This document shows, piece after piece, positions 36,780 through 49,300 of a DNA stretch of 64,000 nt. The position numbers and the translations under genes are program-made. The notes under the pieces were generated by a model. The model was not told where the DNA came from. It made no database searches and was given only the letters and a program-made list of their open reading frames with translations. Position 1 is the stretch's first letter; every line of letters begins with the position of its first letter. Where the stretch lies: assembly GCA_025642065.1 (NCBI GenBank), contig JAODUP010000839.1, positions 331,001 through 395,000 of the forward strand, given 5' to 3'. The stretch comes from Paralvinella palmiformis (Eukaryota > Annelida > Polychaeta > Terebellida > Alvinellidae).

Positions 36780-36890
36780 CTGAAGGGTGTTTCATCTTTG
36801 ACTGCGCTTGATTACCTTTGGAGGTCGCTCGGGCCACTTAGCCTATACCATGTGCACAAAAGTGGCCATAAAACATCAATCATCAATAGA
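36780..36890 (+). mobile_element. SINE family 2, 5'-truncated
   Basis: GGGTGTTTCATCTTTGACTGCGC through CCATGTGCACAAAAGTGGCCATAAAACATCAATCATCA; the tRNA-like head is missing. Confidence 0.8.
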
Positions 36891-37162
36891 TAACATTCAC
36901 ATCGCATGCGCAGTGAGTAGCAATACTAAGTTGTGGGTCGATATTAATGAGCTACATTCAATTTTTTGGTCAAGCCAGATATACCTATTACCAATTAGCA
37001 GGATTTTATCGCATACTTCAACAGGTTATGGGTTAACATCAGGAAATAATATATAATTTGTACGGTTATTATAATTAACAATACACATTTATCTACGACG
37101 TGTGATGTATGTTTGCAGCAATCTAAAACACTGTGCTTTTTGTTCGTGGTGGTGTGTGGTGC

Positions 37163-37258
<96 letters not shown>

Positions 37259-37275
37259 TGGTGTGGTGTGGTGTG
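37163..37275. repeat. (AT)n(GT)n compound microsatellite
   Basis: About 58 bp of AT followed by about 50 bp of GT and GGTGT variants. Confidence 0.95.
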
Positions 37276-37744
37276 TTTTGGGGTTTGTTTGTGTGCGTGT
37301 ACGTATCTGACTGACTGGCTGATTGGCTTATTCACTCACTCATTCACTCTGTATAACTGTAATATCTTCCTGTTTCGGGATAACTACTGGCGTCTATATA
37401 ATGTTTCTATAGTACATCGAGTTTCTTCTTTTGGGATGAGGGGAGGAAGTATGTAAGTGTGGCTTTAAGTAGCCAATTACAATCAGGGTTATCAAGTAAT
37501 TTAACTATGAAGAATTTCATTCCAGAAACAGAATCATGTATAAGTTTCTGTGCTCGTAAAGGAATTATCTCTACACATATTTTGGTTTACGGCATACAAA
37601 GATAGCATAGTGAAGGTCTCCATTTTTACAGGGACAAAGGGTACAAAGGGAAGAACCACGTGCAAGAGAAAGATTGTTTCGAAATGTCGACTCGAAACCT
37701 GGATCACTCCAACAGAAGGTGCATCTTGGTAAATGCATGGGGAT

Positions 37745-37930
37745 GATAATTGGTGTTTTACCGCCACTTATGTGCCTATAGTAGGCTAAATGGGCATAAC
37801 GACTTCCAAAGGTAATGAAGCGAAGTTAAAGATGAAACACCCTTCAGATATGCTCACGTCGAGATTCTAACTCAGGTGGTAGTGATCTGTTGTCCAACGC
37901 GCTACTAACTAGACCACGGAGGCACCCGGG
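37745..37930 (-). mobile_element. SINE family 2 copy
   Basis: The minus strand shows the head GGTGCCTCCGTGGTCTAGTTAGTAGCGCG and the body word GGGTGTTTCATCTTTAACTTCGC. The B-box part (GAGTTAGAATCTCG) is diverged. Confidence 0.8.
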
Positions 37931-38629
37931 TAAATGCCTGGGAGAACATCACGAACTAGCAAGCAACTCACTCTACAGGACTGCATGTTTATGTTCCTCA
38001 AAGTTATCTTCGTGTTTGCATCACTAATCACGTGATCCATATAGCATCGAATGTAATATATAGCGCCTGAGAGTTAATTTTCACTGGCCTGTTATTTAGA
38101 CCATAGGTTCAACATTAGTTCGTAAGCTGATGGAAGTTAATATAAATCTAATATCTACCTCGCTGTTCTAATCAAACTATTTGAGCGGATTCCTTCATGG
38201 ACAGTTAATGAGAGGGACGTACGTGATATCCAGAGATCGGTTGTTGGGGGACTGCATTTGCCGAGAGATGCTCCAACGTAGAGCTCTGTCTCTTAATGTT
38301 CATGGCCTTAACATTGATCGTCCATGGTTGCATGACCTCATGGAGATCTTGGTGGGCTTCATGTTCGTCTACGTGTATTAAGTTGGGTTGGCAAACTTTT
38401 TTTTATATAGACGTCATTTACACCGTTAATTAACATTGATTGTAATATCAATTGTTTTAAATAATGAATGATTTTCTTAATACAATAAAAAAATATTAAC
38501 TAGCCTTTTATGTGAAATGTTTGCGAGATCTGTATCAGTGAAGACATTATGAATATGAGACTGTGATTAATGCTGTATACTCTGTATGGATGGTCATACA
38601 ATTATTAGTTCCAATCTTATAATGTTTTT

Positions 38630-38815
38630 GGTGGGCCTCCGTCGCCTAACTGGTAGCGCGGTTGGACACATATCTATAACACCTGCATGGGTTTAAACAC
38701 CGGTCGAGCTATATCAAAAGGGTGTTTCATCTTTCACTTCGCCTCATTACCTGTGGATGGCGCACGACCCATTTAGCCTACCTTGTGCACAAAAGTGGCC
38801 GTAAAACAATTTTAT
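38630..38815 (+). mobile_element. SINE family 2 copy
   Basis: Head GGGCCTCCGTCGCCTAACTGGTAGCGCGG, B-box region GGGTTTAAACACCGG, body GGGTGTTTCATCTTTCACTTCGCC, 3' end CCTTGTGCACAAAAGTGGCCGTAAAACA then a TTTATTTAT tail. Confidence 0.85.
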
Positions 38816-39112
38816 TTATTTATAATGTTTTATGAATTTATAACATTATTCACAATTTGCTTACATTTTTAACAATGTAATATAAAACTTTTTTACAGTA
38901 ACAGAATAAGTGGTATTGACTATTAAGTCATGTAATTCTATGTAATCATATGTTATGAGTTACTGAGTTTATGTGAATGCTGTGGAACGCCGAACTCCTT
39001 CTTTAGTGTGCCATGTTTGTTAGGTGTACCTAGTAAAATAGATATATTTGTAAGCTATCAATGAAGAGCTTAGAGAGTTTCTAGCCTATCTGAGTAAACC
39101 TCGCTACGTGTT

Positions 39113-40471
39113 GGGTTTCTAGACGTTTCGTAACCAAACCGTTTCGTAACCAGAGGGATGCCAGTTCGTAACCACAGGTATTCAAGTTCGTAACCAAGTG
39201 AATACCACTTGGTACCCATGTTTTAATTGATTAAATACTAAATTATATAATGTTCTGTCACCACCAGGGGCTAAAATTATAATATAAAATACCCCAAAAG
39301 ATCTAATATCAATATTTATCGATGTCTAGGCCACACTTTTATCAACAACGTGTCCTATGATCCTGCTACATGCCCTTAATAGTCCTAAGACTGATTTTTA
39401 GCCGGCTGAAATCGCGGCCGGTCCGACAAAGTTGTACTATCTGGGAAGTCTTGATCGCTGCATGACTGGTGACATCGGCGGTATGTCAAACGAACGTCGC
39501 GTGCTTGATGTCGCCCTTAAAGTGCAGTCATCACCTGCAGGAACTATTAAGGCAAGCTACAATCCCTGCATCTCCATGTAAAGAGTTAGACCTCACCATG
39601 CACCAGCACTTGCCGGTAGAAGGAACGGTCTATGCCTGTGAAATAAATAAAAGAACGTAATTATTTAATGTCAATCAACCCATCAGTTGCACATCAACCC
39701 CTCATGCAGTTACCAGGATATATATTTATAGCATATACGTATACCATGTAATATACGATAAATATTAGATAAAATTACCTGTTTGGCTTACATAACATTG
39801 ACATGATTGACAGTGAATTCAAGGAAAACGGCGCTCTAAATCAAGACGCGCTTTTTAGGTCGAGATGACATATTAAATTCACTAATAAAGTTTGAAATTC
39901 TTTCAGTGTACAAGCGTTAAAGTAATATTGTGCAATCAACTGCCACATACTGGCAATTTATCTATTTTTTCATCTGGTTATATGCATATTTTCTGCTGAA
40001 ACTGTTATATAATGCTTTCATTGTAATATTACCGCAATTGAAAGTAACAAAGTTCAAGAGTAAATAGTTATAATTGCTGTTTCATTTTATCTTAATCTTG
40101 TGACTCCAGTTAACATCACAGAAGTAAGTAGATGGAATATAGGTTGATTGCAATTCACACTCTGTCTAGCTTTTGATTACGAAATGGTATGGCTTTTGGT
40201 TGTGAAATGGAAAGGCTTTTGGTTACGAAAACTGAGAAAATTAGTCTATGCTTGAATGGTTGATTATTCACCATTTATATTCTTATATTAGGTGGGAAAT
40301 TCTATAATTGAATATTATAAGTGTTAATAATAATGTTAACAAAGTTTTTATTAAGTCAACTGGAACTTTATAACATTATATGATATTATAACTTAGCTAC
40401 GAACTGGTATCCCTTTGGTTACGAATCGGTATGATACGACACGGTTTGGTTACGAAACGACCTGATACCCC
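39113..40471. mobile_element. 1.36 kb terminal-inverted-repeat element built of GTTTCGTAACCAAA words
   Basis: The left end (39113-39200) contains GTTTCGTAACCAAACCG, GTTTCGTAACCAGAGGGATGCCAG and TTCGTAACCA twice more. The right end (about 40172-40471) contains the reverse complements, ending CGGTTTGGTTACGAAACGACCTGATACCC. Further GCTTTTGGTTACGAAA words lie at 40172-40235. The interior has no transposase frame; the 63-codon frame at 39469-39660 is not recognisable. A non-autonomous DNA transposon is the simplest reading. No target-site duplication is clear. Confidence 0.7.
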
Positions 40472-40861
40472 TCGTTGTTATGTCCTCAATGATCGCATGT
40501 AGGGATGAGTTAGCAGGAATGTACCTTTCAAGGGTATGTGTCTGAAGTGTATAATTAAGTGAAGAAAGGAAGTGTAGCCTGCCTTCTTTTAATGGGTTTA
40601 TATCACTCCAAACCAAATAGATCATATAACCACACAGACTACATATGTAGATTGTTCTTCAAATTCTATATAAAAGATTGTAAGCAAGTATAGCTATCGA
40701 TAATGTCTGTGCCCAATAGGCGACAATTTCAACAGGACAAGCTATTGATAGATTTCTCTCTGCACTTGATAACGCTATACACTGCGAATCGTGGCCCAGA
40801 GAGCTCTGCATCTTTGTGTTGTCTGTTATAGAGAAGTTCGTCCACGCCAAGAGGCTCGATC

Positions 40862-41727
40862 TGTCTTGTGACACATGTAGTGGATAATAATAATTATTAA
40901 TTACAAAACTTCTATAGCGCCAATATCCTCGAAAATAATCGAGCTCAGTGGCACATCTAGTACAGGGGTTGGGCAAACTCATAGTCCGGGTACGATGCAA
41001 GTTCATCAACAATGATCAGATGGCAAGGAAACTTAGGAAGGATAAGCGAGTCTGAAAAGGTGAGTTTTCAAATGGTGACGGAAAAAAACTAATGCTCTTT
41101 GACGACTTAATTGATGCAAGTTCATCAACAATGATCAGGTGGCAAGGAAACTTAGGAAGGATAAGCTAGTCTGAAAAGGTGAGTTTTCAAATGGTGACGG
41201 AAAGAAACTATGCTATTTGATGACTTAACATGTTCAGAGAGTGAATTCCAAAGAGTAGGGACAGCAACTGAAAAAGCACGAGTCCCAGCATAAAGTTTAA
41301 CCCAGACAATAAGTGAAAACCACATGAACGGAGTTATCTGAGCTTGTGTGCTAAAGAAAGCATGGAAAATAGATATGAAAGTTCTCAAATGATGCGAGAT
41401 TGAACAGGGATTTTGAGGAGATTTCAGAAGTGGGACAGAATGGGAAAACCGAGGAGATCGTGTGACAACCCTAGCTACGCAGTTCTGAAATTTTAGAATA
41501 TCCTTAGATGAGATATTATAAAGAAGAGATTTCCAGTTATCAAGCCTACTCGTAACGAGTGCTATAGCAATGGTTTTGACGACTGAAAGAGAAATATAGC
41601 GCCGAATACGGCGAAGGTCACGAATATGATAGAAGTGGGAGCGATGTGTCACAGAAACGTGTTTTCTTAAATTAAAATACCTATCAAATGTAACACCAAG
41701 ATTACTTACTCTTGTGGATCTGCGCAA
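40862..41727 (-). mobile_element. LINE 3' portion: RT C-terminus and 3' UTR
   Basis: A minus-strand frame of 191 codons (41727-41152) contains VSNLGVTFDRYFNL, then YHIRDLRRIRRYIS, ALVTSRLDNWKSLLYNI, FQNCVARVVTRSPRFSH and VAVPTLWNSLSEHV, ending FRHHLKTHLFRLAYP: the standard end of CR1/L2/Jockey-type RT proteins. The 3' UTR follows and ends near 40862 with GGCGCTATAGAAGTTTTG and an (ATA)-rich tail. It is the longest intact LINE frame here, but 5'-truncated. Its 3' UTR holds a 119-bp tandem duplication (from 40994 and 41113). Confidence 0.88.
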
Positions 41728-41998
41728 ATACCACTCTATATGATGATGACCTTGCTACACGACGAAGCGTCATTAGTTCCAATCCAGGTGCGCCTTGTCT
41801 CAGATAATAAAGTTAAGCGTCACCAATCTTCAACGTTCCGAAATTTACAGCGGAAGATTTCCTGGGACCAGTATAAGAGTGGAATTATGAGTGCACAACA
41901 GCCTTTGCGTGCTTGTGCACTGTTGTATGGTCCAAAAGTAAGTGTCTGAGTGGTGTAAATATCAAATTAAGCTTATTTGTGTGGTGCATGCATGTGAC

Positions 41999-41999
<1 letters not shown>

Positions 42000-42050
<51 letters not shown>
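42000..42050. repeat. (TA)n microsatellite
   Basis: About 50 bp AT alternation in the spacer between DCTN2 and PMS1. Confidence 0.95.
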
Positions 42051-42054
<4 letters not shown>

Positions 42055-42317
42055 TATGTCATAGTCAACATTACATTATTATAATGCTTTTAATAATAAA
42101 TCTATTTTACCCAAGTTTTCCTCATTAGTATTCGTCCGTTTACTTACAAGCCCAATGATTGCTAACCGTACCAGAAGTTACACATTTTCTATGAATTTAT
42201 AGATTTATCTTAAACAGCCACTTATTTAACTTGTTATCTGTTCAATTTATTACAATTTAGGTCTACAGGGCCTCTGTCACGGCATAGCTTAGTATAGCGA
42301 GATATCCTTTATTTGAC

Positions 42318-42386
42318 GGGGGCCGAAGTTTCCTTTTTTCATTGGGCCGAGGTCTACGTAGGCCGAGGTCTACGTATACCCTGGGT
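42318..42386. repeat. GGGCCGAGGTCTACGTA repeats
   Basis: GGGGCCGAAGTTTCC, then GGGCCGAGGTCTACGTA and GGCCGAGGTCTACGTA head to tail. The layout recalls the end blocks at 33689 and 39113, but no inverted partner was found. Confidence 0.55.
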
Positions 42387-42711
42387 AATTATTACACGAT
42401 ATACAGATAATATCTGCTGGTATCCAGAGTTACTGGTTAGTTTGCAACATATATAGGTGTTTGTTATCATCTTCATCTTATTAGTGAATATGTGGACACT
42501 TGGTTTGTCTGAGCCAGAGATCTGCCAGATTAGACGAGATCTGTCTATATGAGACATTGTCAAGTAACTGAGTGAGTTCTTCGTCTCCGTACCCTGCTGA
42601 TGTACCCCATCCCAGAACAGTCCAACCGCTGCTCTACATCTTGTCTTCAACGTGAGCTTGGCTGGGCACACTACAACAACATTACCCAGCACATGGTACT
42701 TCCTCAATAGG

Positions 42712-42775
42712 TTTTCAATGAAGGTCAGCCAACTCAGACCCGATTTTCAATGAAGGTCAGCCAACTCAGACCCGA
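42712..42775. repeat. 32-bp tandem duplication
   Basis: TTTTCAATGAAGGTCAGCC... occurs at 42712 and again at 42744, both copies identical over 32 bp. Confidence 0.9.
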
Positions 42776-43075
42776 TGTCGTTGTGTCTGCAGCAACTAGG
42801 TATTAGCGTAAACCTGAAATTTCTGCCAAATTTTGTTGTGTCAGCATTAATTATCGCTCATTGAACCGCTTTTGGTTATTGTTTATAGATCGAAGTATAA
42901 GTTGTCATGCAGTTTTATGATATTCAGATATTAAATCAGATCAATTAACTAAGAGTCGGATAGTTGGTCGGTGCCTTAAACAATGCCTGAGACGTCTGAC
43001 TTAAACTTTGTCTGGGAAATTGGTTCACCGTTCAGTCAAATATGTGATTAGATACGTTTCCATTATAACATAAAC

Positions 43076-46000
43076 ATGGATGATGAAGAAGCATGTGAAA
43101 TAACCAGTGACAACAGCAATAATGGCGGAGATCTAAAGAAGCTGCCAAAAGCTACAGTAAAGTTAATAACTAGTTCTCAAGTAATTACATCAGTCTTCAG
43201 CGTAGTAAAGGAGCTGGTTGAGAACTCGTTGGACGCCAAGGCAACAAGTATTGATATAAAATTGGTAATTAATATATTTTAATATACATAATTATAATAC
43301 AGTTATAGATCTATCAGTTATTTAGAGCTTAAAAATGCGATTAGCTATTTGCAAATATCCCTTACTTTTGAAATGTAGACACACAGTCATACATATTGAG
43401 GCTTGCCTGCTTGGTATTAACAGCCCCGTTTGATTGATTGATTTTCTTTCATTTCTTGATCTATGATCATGAAACAGGGGGGATAACACACGAAAGAGCG
43501 AGGACTTATTTCTAGTGTTAACCTTTTACTGAGTGTTATTTTTAATAACTCCTCCCCACCACTCACAGTGGAGCAGTACGCACAGATGGATGAACCGAAT
43601 ACCCAGAAGTTGGTTAATTACTGCCAGAATGTATTACGTCTTCAGGGGGTCAGTAATGCATACAACAAATAATTGTGGCAACACATCAATTTTTCTTACA
43701 AAAAAAACAGTTCAAAGATTAATGGTAAGATCACTCTTTTTACAATAATAATAAGGCCAAACTTGAAAGAAAGTAAAATTGCTTAGTTTATATGTGCTTA
43801 CTTCAAATTTGATAATTACTGATACTACACATGAAAAGTATATGAGCACTCTGTAAGTGGTTTTTCCCGGGGCATCATCTCACAAAATAATAGATTACGT
43901 CAAAATACACAGTCACAAAAATGTATAAATTACATCATAATGCACACCACACACACACACACACATATAATTTAATAATCACTAGATATAAATTCTATAT
44001 TAAATCATTTGTTGTTTATTTGTATATTATGATACAATTACTCATTTTCTTTTTATGTCTAGAAATAGTAGAATGTACATTTGAAAAATAATTTAATGGT
44101 CACAATAATTCAGCTTTTAATAATTGGAGCCAAACTTCATAAAATGTAGTTTTTATTGGGCTATCAAATTTGTAGACGTTTACTTATCAGTTTGGAGTGT
44201 TGTGATAATGAAGATGATTAAACCTACCACAAGGGATGATCAAACACTGTGCAGTGGTTAGAACATAAATATAAAGTAGAACATACTGCTATCAGCAGCT
44301 GCACCAAAGGAATGTCTTAAAACAAATCAAATGTTGATATGGGCATAATAGTAGGGTAGCCAAGTTTTTCTTGGTGGTTATGCTGTATAATTGTCTTATT
44401 TTACTAGACATGTTCCATTTAGTTTGTGTCATACAGTTCCATCGAAACTTTGGGCTAGAATATGAACTAGCTCCTTAGCATTTATTTCCATAGTGTGAGC
44501 TCCGGTGGCCTAGCAGTTAAGTACCCGGCACTTGGTGCCAACGGTCACAGGTTCGATCCCAGCAAAAGGTCGAAACTTTTCCAAATGTTAATTTCTGGGC
44601 TCACAACATCGTGGGTGGCTGACCATGTTAAATGGACATAAAACACTCTGGCAGTGAGCACCCTCAGGGTATTTCAGCTCCATCTTTCCGTACTGCTCCC
44701 CTTTGATTGGTGGGGGAGGAGTTTTCTCAACCACTCCAACATAGAGGCTGTGCTGAATAAGCGACAGCCTGGGGATTCTCCCTGAAAAACATAGCAAAGC
44801 ATTTATTTCCATTCATTAATAATAATAGTATTAATCAGCTATAATATATTGTTTTGGATATATATTGTGTGTCAACTAACTTCCAATTAACTCAACTCAT
44901 ACCTGTCTAATGTTTCAGGATAACTGTGGTTTTGATAGGATTGAGGTACGTGATAATGGCATCGGTATCAAATCTATTGATACGAAGTACATGGCTCGAC
45001 CTCACTATACTTCAAAAATCAAAGACACTCAAGATCTGGAGATGCTTGATACATATGGATTCCGTGGAGAAGCCCTTGGTATGCCGTCTGATAATGTATA
45101 ATGAGTTTAGGATAATTATGTTTGAGATTTTAGAGTAAACTTGAATTTGGTTTAAATTATGCTTTAAGCTACTGCTGGGATGTGGCTTTGTGGGATTCCT
45201 GCAGTTTTGTCAAATTTAAGTCCAAAATAGGAATTTCATGTAAGAAAGTTCCCTCTTAAGATGTAGGAAAGTTCCCTCTTAAGATGTACGAGAGTTCCCT
45301 CTTAAGATGTATGAAAGTTCCCTCTTATGATGTATGAAAGTTCCCTCTTGTCCTTTTCATTTTAATTTGGAGTCTGTAATTAGACAGAGAACATTGTTGT
45401 CAGTTAATGAGGTTATAGATTATAAAGCTGTTAGAATCAAGTTATTTATTAAATAATATGAAGGAATATTTTATGTGTTAGAAAGGTATATTTTCGCTTC
45501 ATGTTATTTACTTGATTATCTCCAAGAAGCATTTTATTCATTTTGCATTGACATTTGAGAGTGTTTACTTAGCATATTTAGAGTCAAAATATAAATATTA
45601 ACAAAACAACCTGATTTTGTTAATCAATTCTTGATTATATTTAGTATTTAGATATTGTAATCAGACATGGGGTCAAATCAATTCCCGAATTGGAATTGGT
45701 GGGCAATTCCAATTTTGGAATTGCTTATTTTAAAAATTGGAATTGATCAAATTGGAATTGAAGTTTGCTACAAACAAATTAAATCCACAAATTAATTTAC
45801 CATTTAAATTTTTACTTCAGAAATATTTCCTCCATGACAATCGTACTTGGAATATAAACTATTTGAAGTATGTATTTCAAGTAGGTAGGTATTCAGAGTA
45901 CCTACTCATGGTAAAAAGTAGTAGATAAAAAATGGAATTGGAATTGATAAATTTGGAATTGATAAATTTGGAATTGATAAATTTGATGTGGAATTGGAAC

Positions 46001-46271
46001 TGACAAAATGAAATTGACCCCATATCTGATTGTAAGGATGTTTAGTCTGTAATTAATTTGTGATTAAATTATAATTTTTATCTTTGGTTCTTCACCTCTT
46101 TTTTAGGCTCACTATGTTCGCTGGCAGATGTTGCCATAACAACTAAGACAGCTGATGATGCTGTCAGTATGACATACCTACTTAGTCATGAGGGTAAAAT
46201 TATCGAGGCAAAACCTTCACACCTTGGCCAAGGTATGCTATGTTGTTTTTAATCTGTGTATTACTGTGGCA

Positions 46272-46331
<60 letters not shown>

Positions 46332-49300
46332 CTAAAAGAAACCAAGATCTTGTATGTTTTCTGAATTTTTTAATATACTGAAGAATAAATTAATAATTGA
46401 AGAAGCTATAAATATAAACAATTTTACTGAAAATAAGTTCTATGATAATATCATAGAACTTGTTTTCAGTAAAATAACCCCATATATCATTGATATATGG
46501 GGTTATTTGTTTCAACAATTGTATTATGATCTTATGCTAATGTGAAGATGTATACCTTAGATAATGTGGATAATATACTGTAATATACATTATAAAATGA
46601 TGTATGTGCATGGTGAATATTGTATTGTATTGTTTTGTAGCAATCTGTGAATGAATATATTACTGAATAAAGACCCCCCAAAAATGTTGTCTATTCAGTA
46701 GCGATCACACGAAACAATGCCACCCAACCATAAATCACTTGAGATCATTGATGGAAAATGCCATTAAGATCAATACAAGCTACATTCTCGTAATGGGAAA
46801 TTTCAAATATGACATAAGAAATTAGAAGAATGGAATCTCAACTAATGCATTAACCAACTCAGTCACAGGATTTATGGAAACATTGATGGACGTATACCTT
46901 CATCAGCCCATGAAAGACCGAACACGCTACAGAGATGAATGGCACTCATATACACTTGACTTAGTGATCACAATCGAGGAAGGCATGGCTGACAACTCGT
47001 CTCTAAATGCACCTATAGGAAAAAGTCATCATCTGTGTATTACCTTTGATTTCATGCGCTACATTGAGATAAGACAAAAAGCTTTATCTACATGACAGCG
47101 AAGACTAGAAAGTAGGTAAGATGATGGAGGAAAGCAGCTTTTTCCACCTGGTGATGCACCAGATGAGATATACACCAAAGCAAGAAATGAGGCACAATGG
47201 GAGTGTTGTAAATTATCCCCTGCATTGAAGGACTTGTCCTATGCTGAGAGACTTGTTGCTTTAGAGCTGACAAGTCTCTACTATAGACATGCTTGAGGTG
47301 ACATGATAGGGACATACAAGCACATGTCTGATGTATGCAGTACTGGTAGATGCTGAGTACCAGTATATCGAGCCAGATAAGTCACTCACTAGGGGGTCAC
47401 AGTTCCAAACTAAGGAAAGAAAAGTCAATAAAGAATGTTGGACAGAAATATTACAGTAACAGGATTACAAACTCCCGGAATATGCTGCCTGCTGAAGTGG
47501 TTAGTGCACCATCGCTGAATGGTTTTAAATCCAGACTGGACAAACACTGGGGTAGTACTGATGTAGCCAACACATGGTACGCGATGCCTATAATCTGCCT
47601 AAATCAAAATTAGACAGACCTGAGCCTGATACACGCTCTAGTTTGTAACCAAAAGAAGTGGACGAGTATAAACAAGCTTGCTGATTTTTTTGGAAAACCC
47701 ATAATCCCTGTCAAACCTTGAGCTTGCTTGCCTCATAATTCAGCTAGCTTTATAAGGGGGCATTAGCTTGCTTCGGCATGCCCACAAATAAGTAGGCATG
47801 TTTCGTGAGCAAACAAGTTAGCCTATTTTTTTCCAGCTAGCTGAAATTCAAACTTGAAAAGTCAGCTCGTATTGGCTCAATGCTCAATTTAATAAGCTTG
47901 TTTTGTATTTGGTAGTGATTGCTATTGTATATATGAGTTTCTGTGGTATATTGTGGTTTAGTACATGGATATACAGTTTTATCAACTTATTAGTTTAGAT
48001 TTCCTGTTAATGGAAGTTTAATACTTTATCATAAAACTTCTTGTTAAAATGCTTGTGACTCATGAATCTGACAATGTCCAGTGTACAACACAGAGATATT
48101 TATTGGGGCTAAAGTTAATAGTATATAGTCTGGAATAAATAATTCTATCTGGATAATCGCACTGGTGCAGTTGTTTTTAAGATCTTTACCCAATACCTAT
48201 GGATTTATTATAAATTCAGTAAAATACATTATTGCATGATGTATTTTATGTTAAACAACCTCTTTAGCTTTAAGTAATTGTTAAATGTAATTTTATATTT
48301 AGTACTTTATTCTAGTCTTTACTGTTAAAAGATCGAAATGCATACTGATTTCCCACCTATCATCAAAATCTCACATTATGGCATATTTTGCATATGAAAT
48401 CCTTGAACCGTAGTGAAGCAATCTTGATCAAGCTTTGATTTGGTTTGTAAAAACTGATGCCAGCATTTTACTCAGGCATAAAATTGAAAAATATGGTCCG
48501 TTGAGTGGCATTTGGATATAAAAGACTAATCTGAAAATGAGAAGAATAAGGATCAATAGAACAGGGATAAAAGATTACAAAATAAATTATCACAGCCAAG
48601 AGTTGTGTGAGCTTGGATCATTTATAAACACGTGGATATAGTACACCATCTTTATAATACAACGTTTTAATTCAGAAACTTCAGCATTGTAAAGAGGAAG
48701 GCTTTCTAAAATGGTCTTCCTTCAAGAAACAAAGAGCATTACCTATGACTAACATACAGTCTAAGCAAAAATGACGTAATTGTGATATTTTGCCTGCAGA
48801 AAATGTATTGGAAAATTGTTCGAATGAATAAGTGCAAAATGTTCTATTTTTGTAATATCACAAATGAAGATGTTTCCTCATAATATTTAATAATTTATCC
48901 TTCCAGGCACCACCGTGACAGTGACAAATCTGTTCAGGAATCTGCCCGTTCGTCGTCAGTTCTACGCCAATAAGAAGAAACAGAAAGAGGAGATGAAGAA
49001 AGTTGAGGATGCTGTGATGGCCTTTGCACTCTTGTCTCACGATGTACGTTTCTGTCTGAAGCACAACAACAATGTCATCTGGCAGAAACAACCGCTGGCC
49101 GATGTTAAGAGTGCACTGATCAACGTGTTTGGTGTGAACGCCATGATGCACATGGAACATGTGAAAAGGAAGAGTTTGGAAACTGAGGTATTACGGAACT
49201 GCAGACATGGCACGTTGATTATTGGGGGGGTGTCTGGACCAAAGTTGGCTGAAAATTGTGGCTGTCATTTAATGGATTGGGCCTAAAAGTGTTAGGAAAA

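Noticed and set aside
38181..38381. 66-codon frame with ALSLNVHGLN, like the start of a LINE endonuclease
   Set aside because: The resemblance is limited to about ten residues and no further endonuclease blocks follow.
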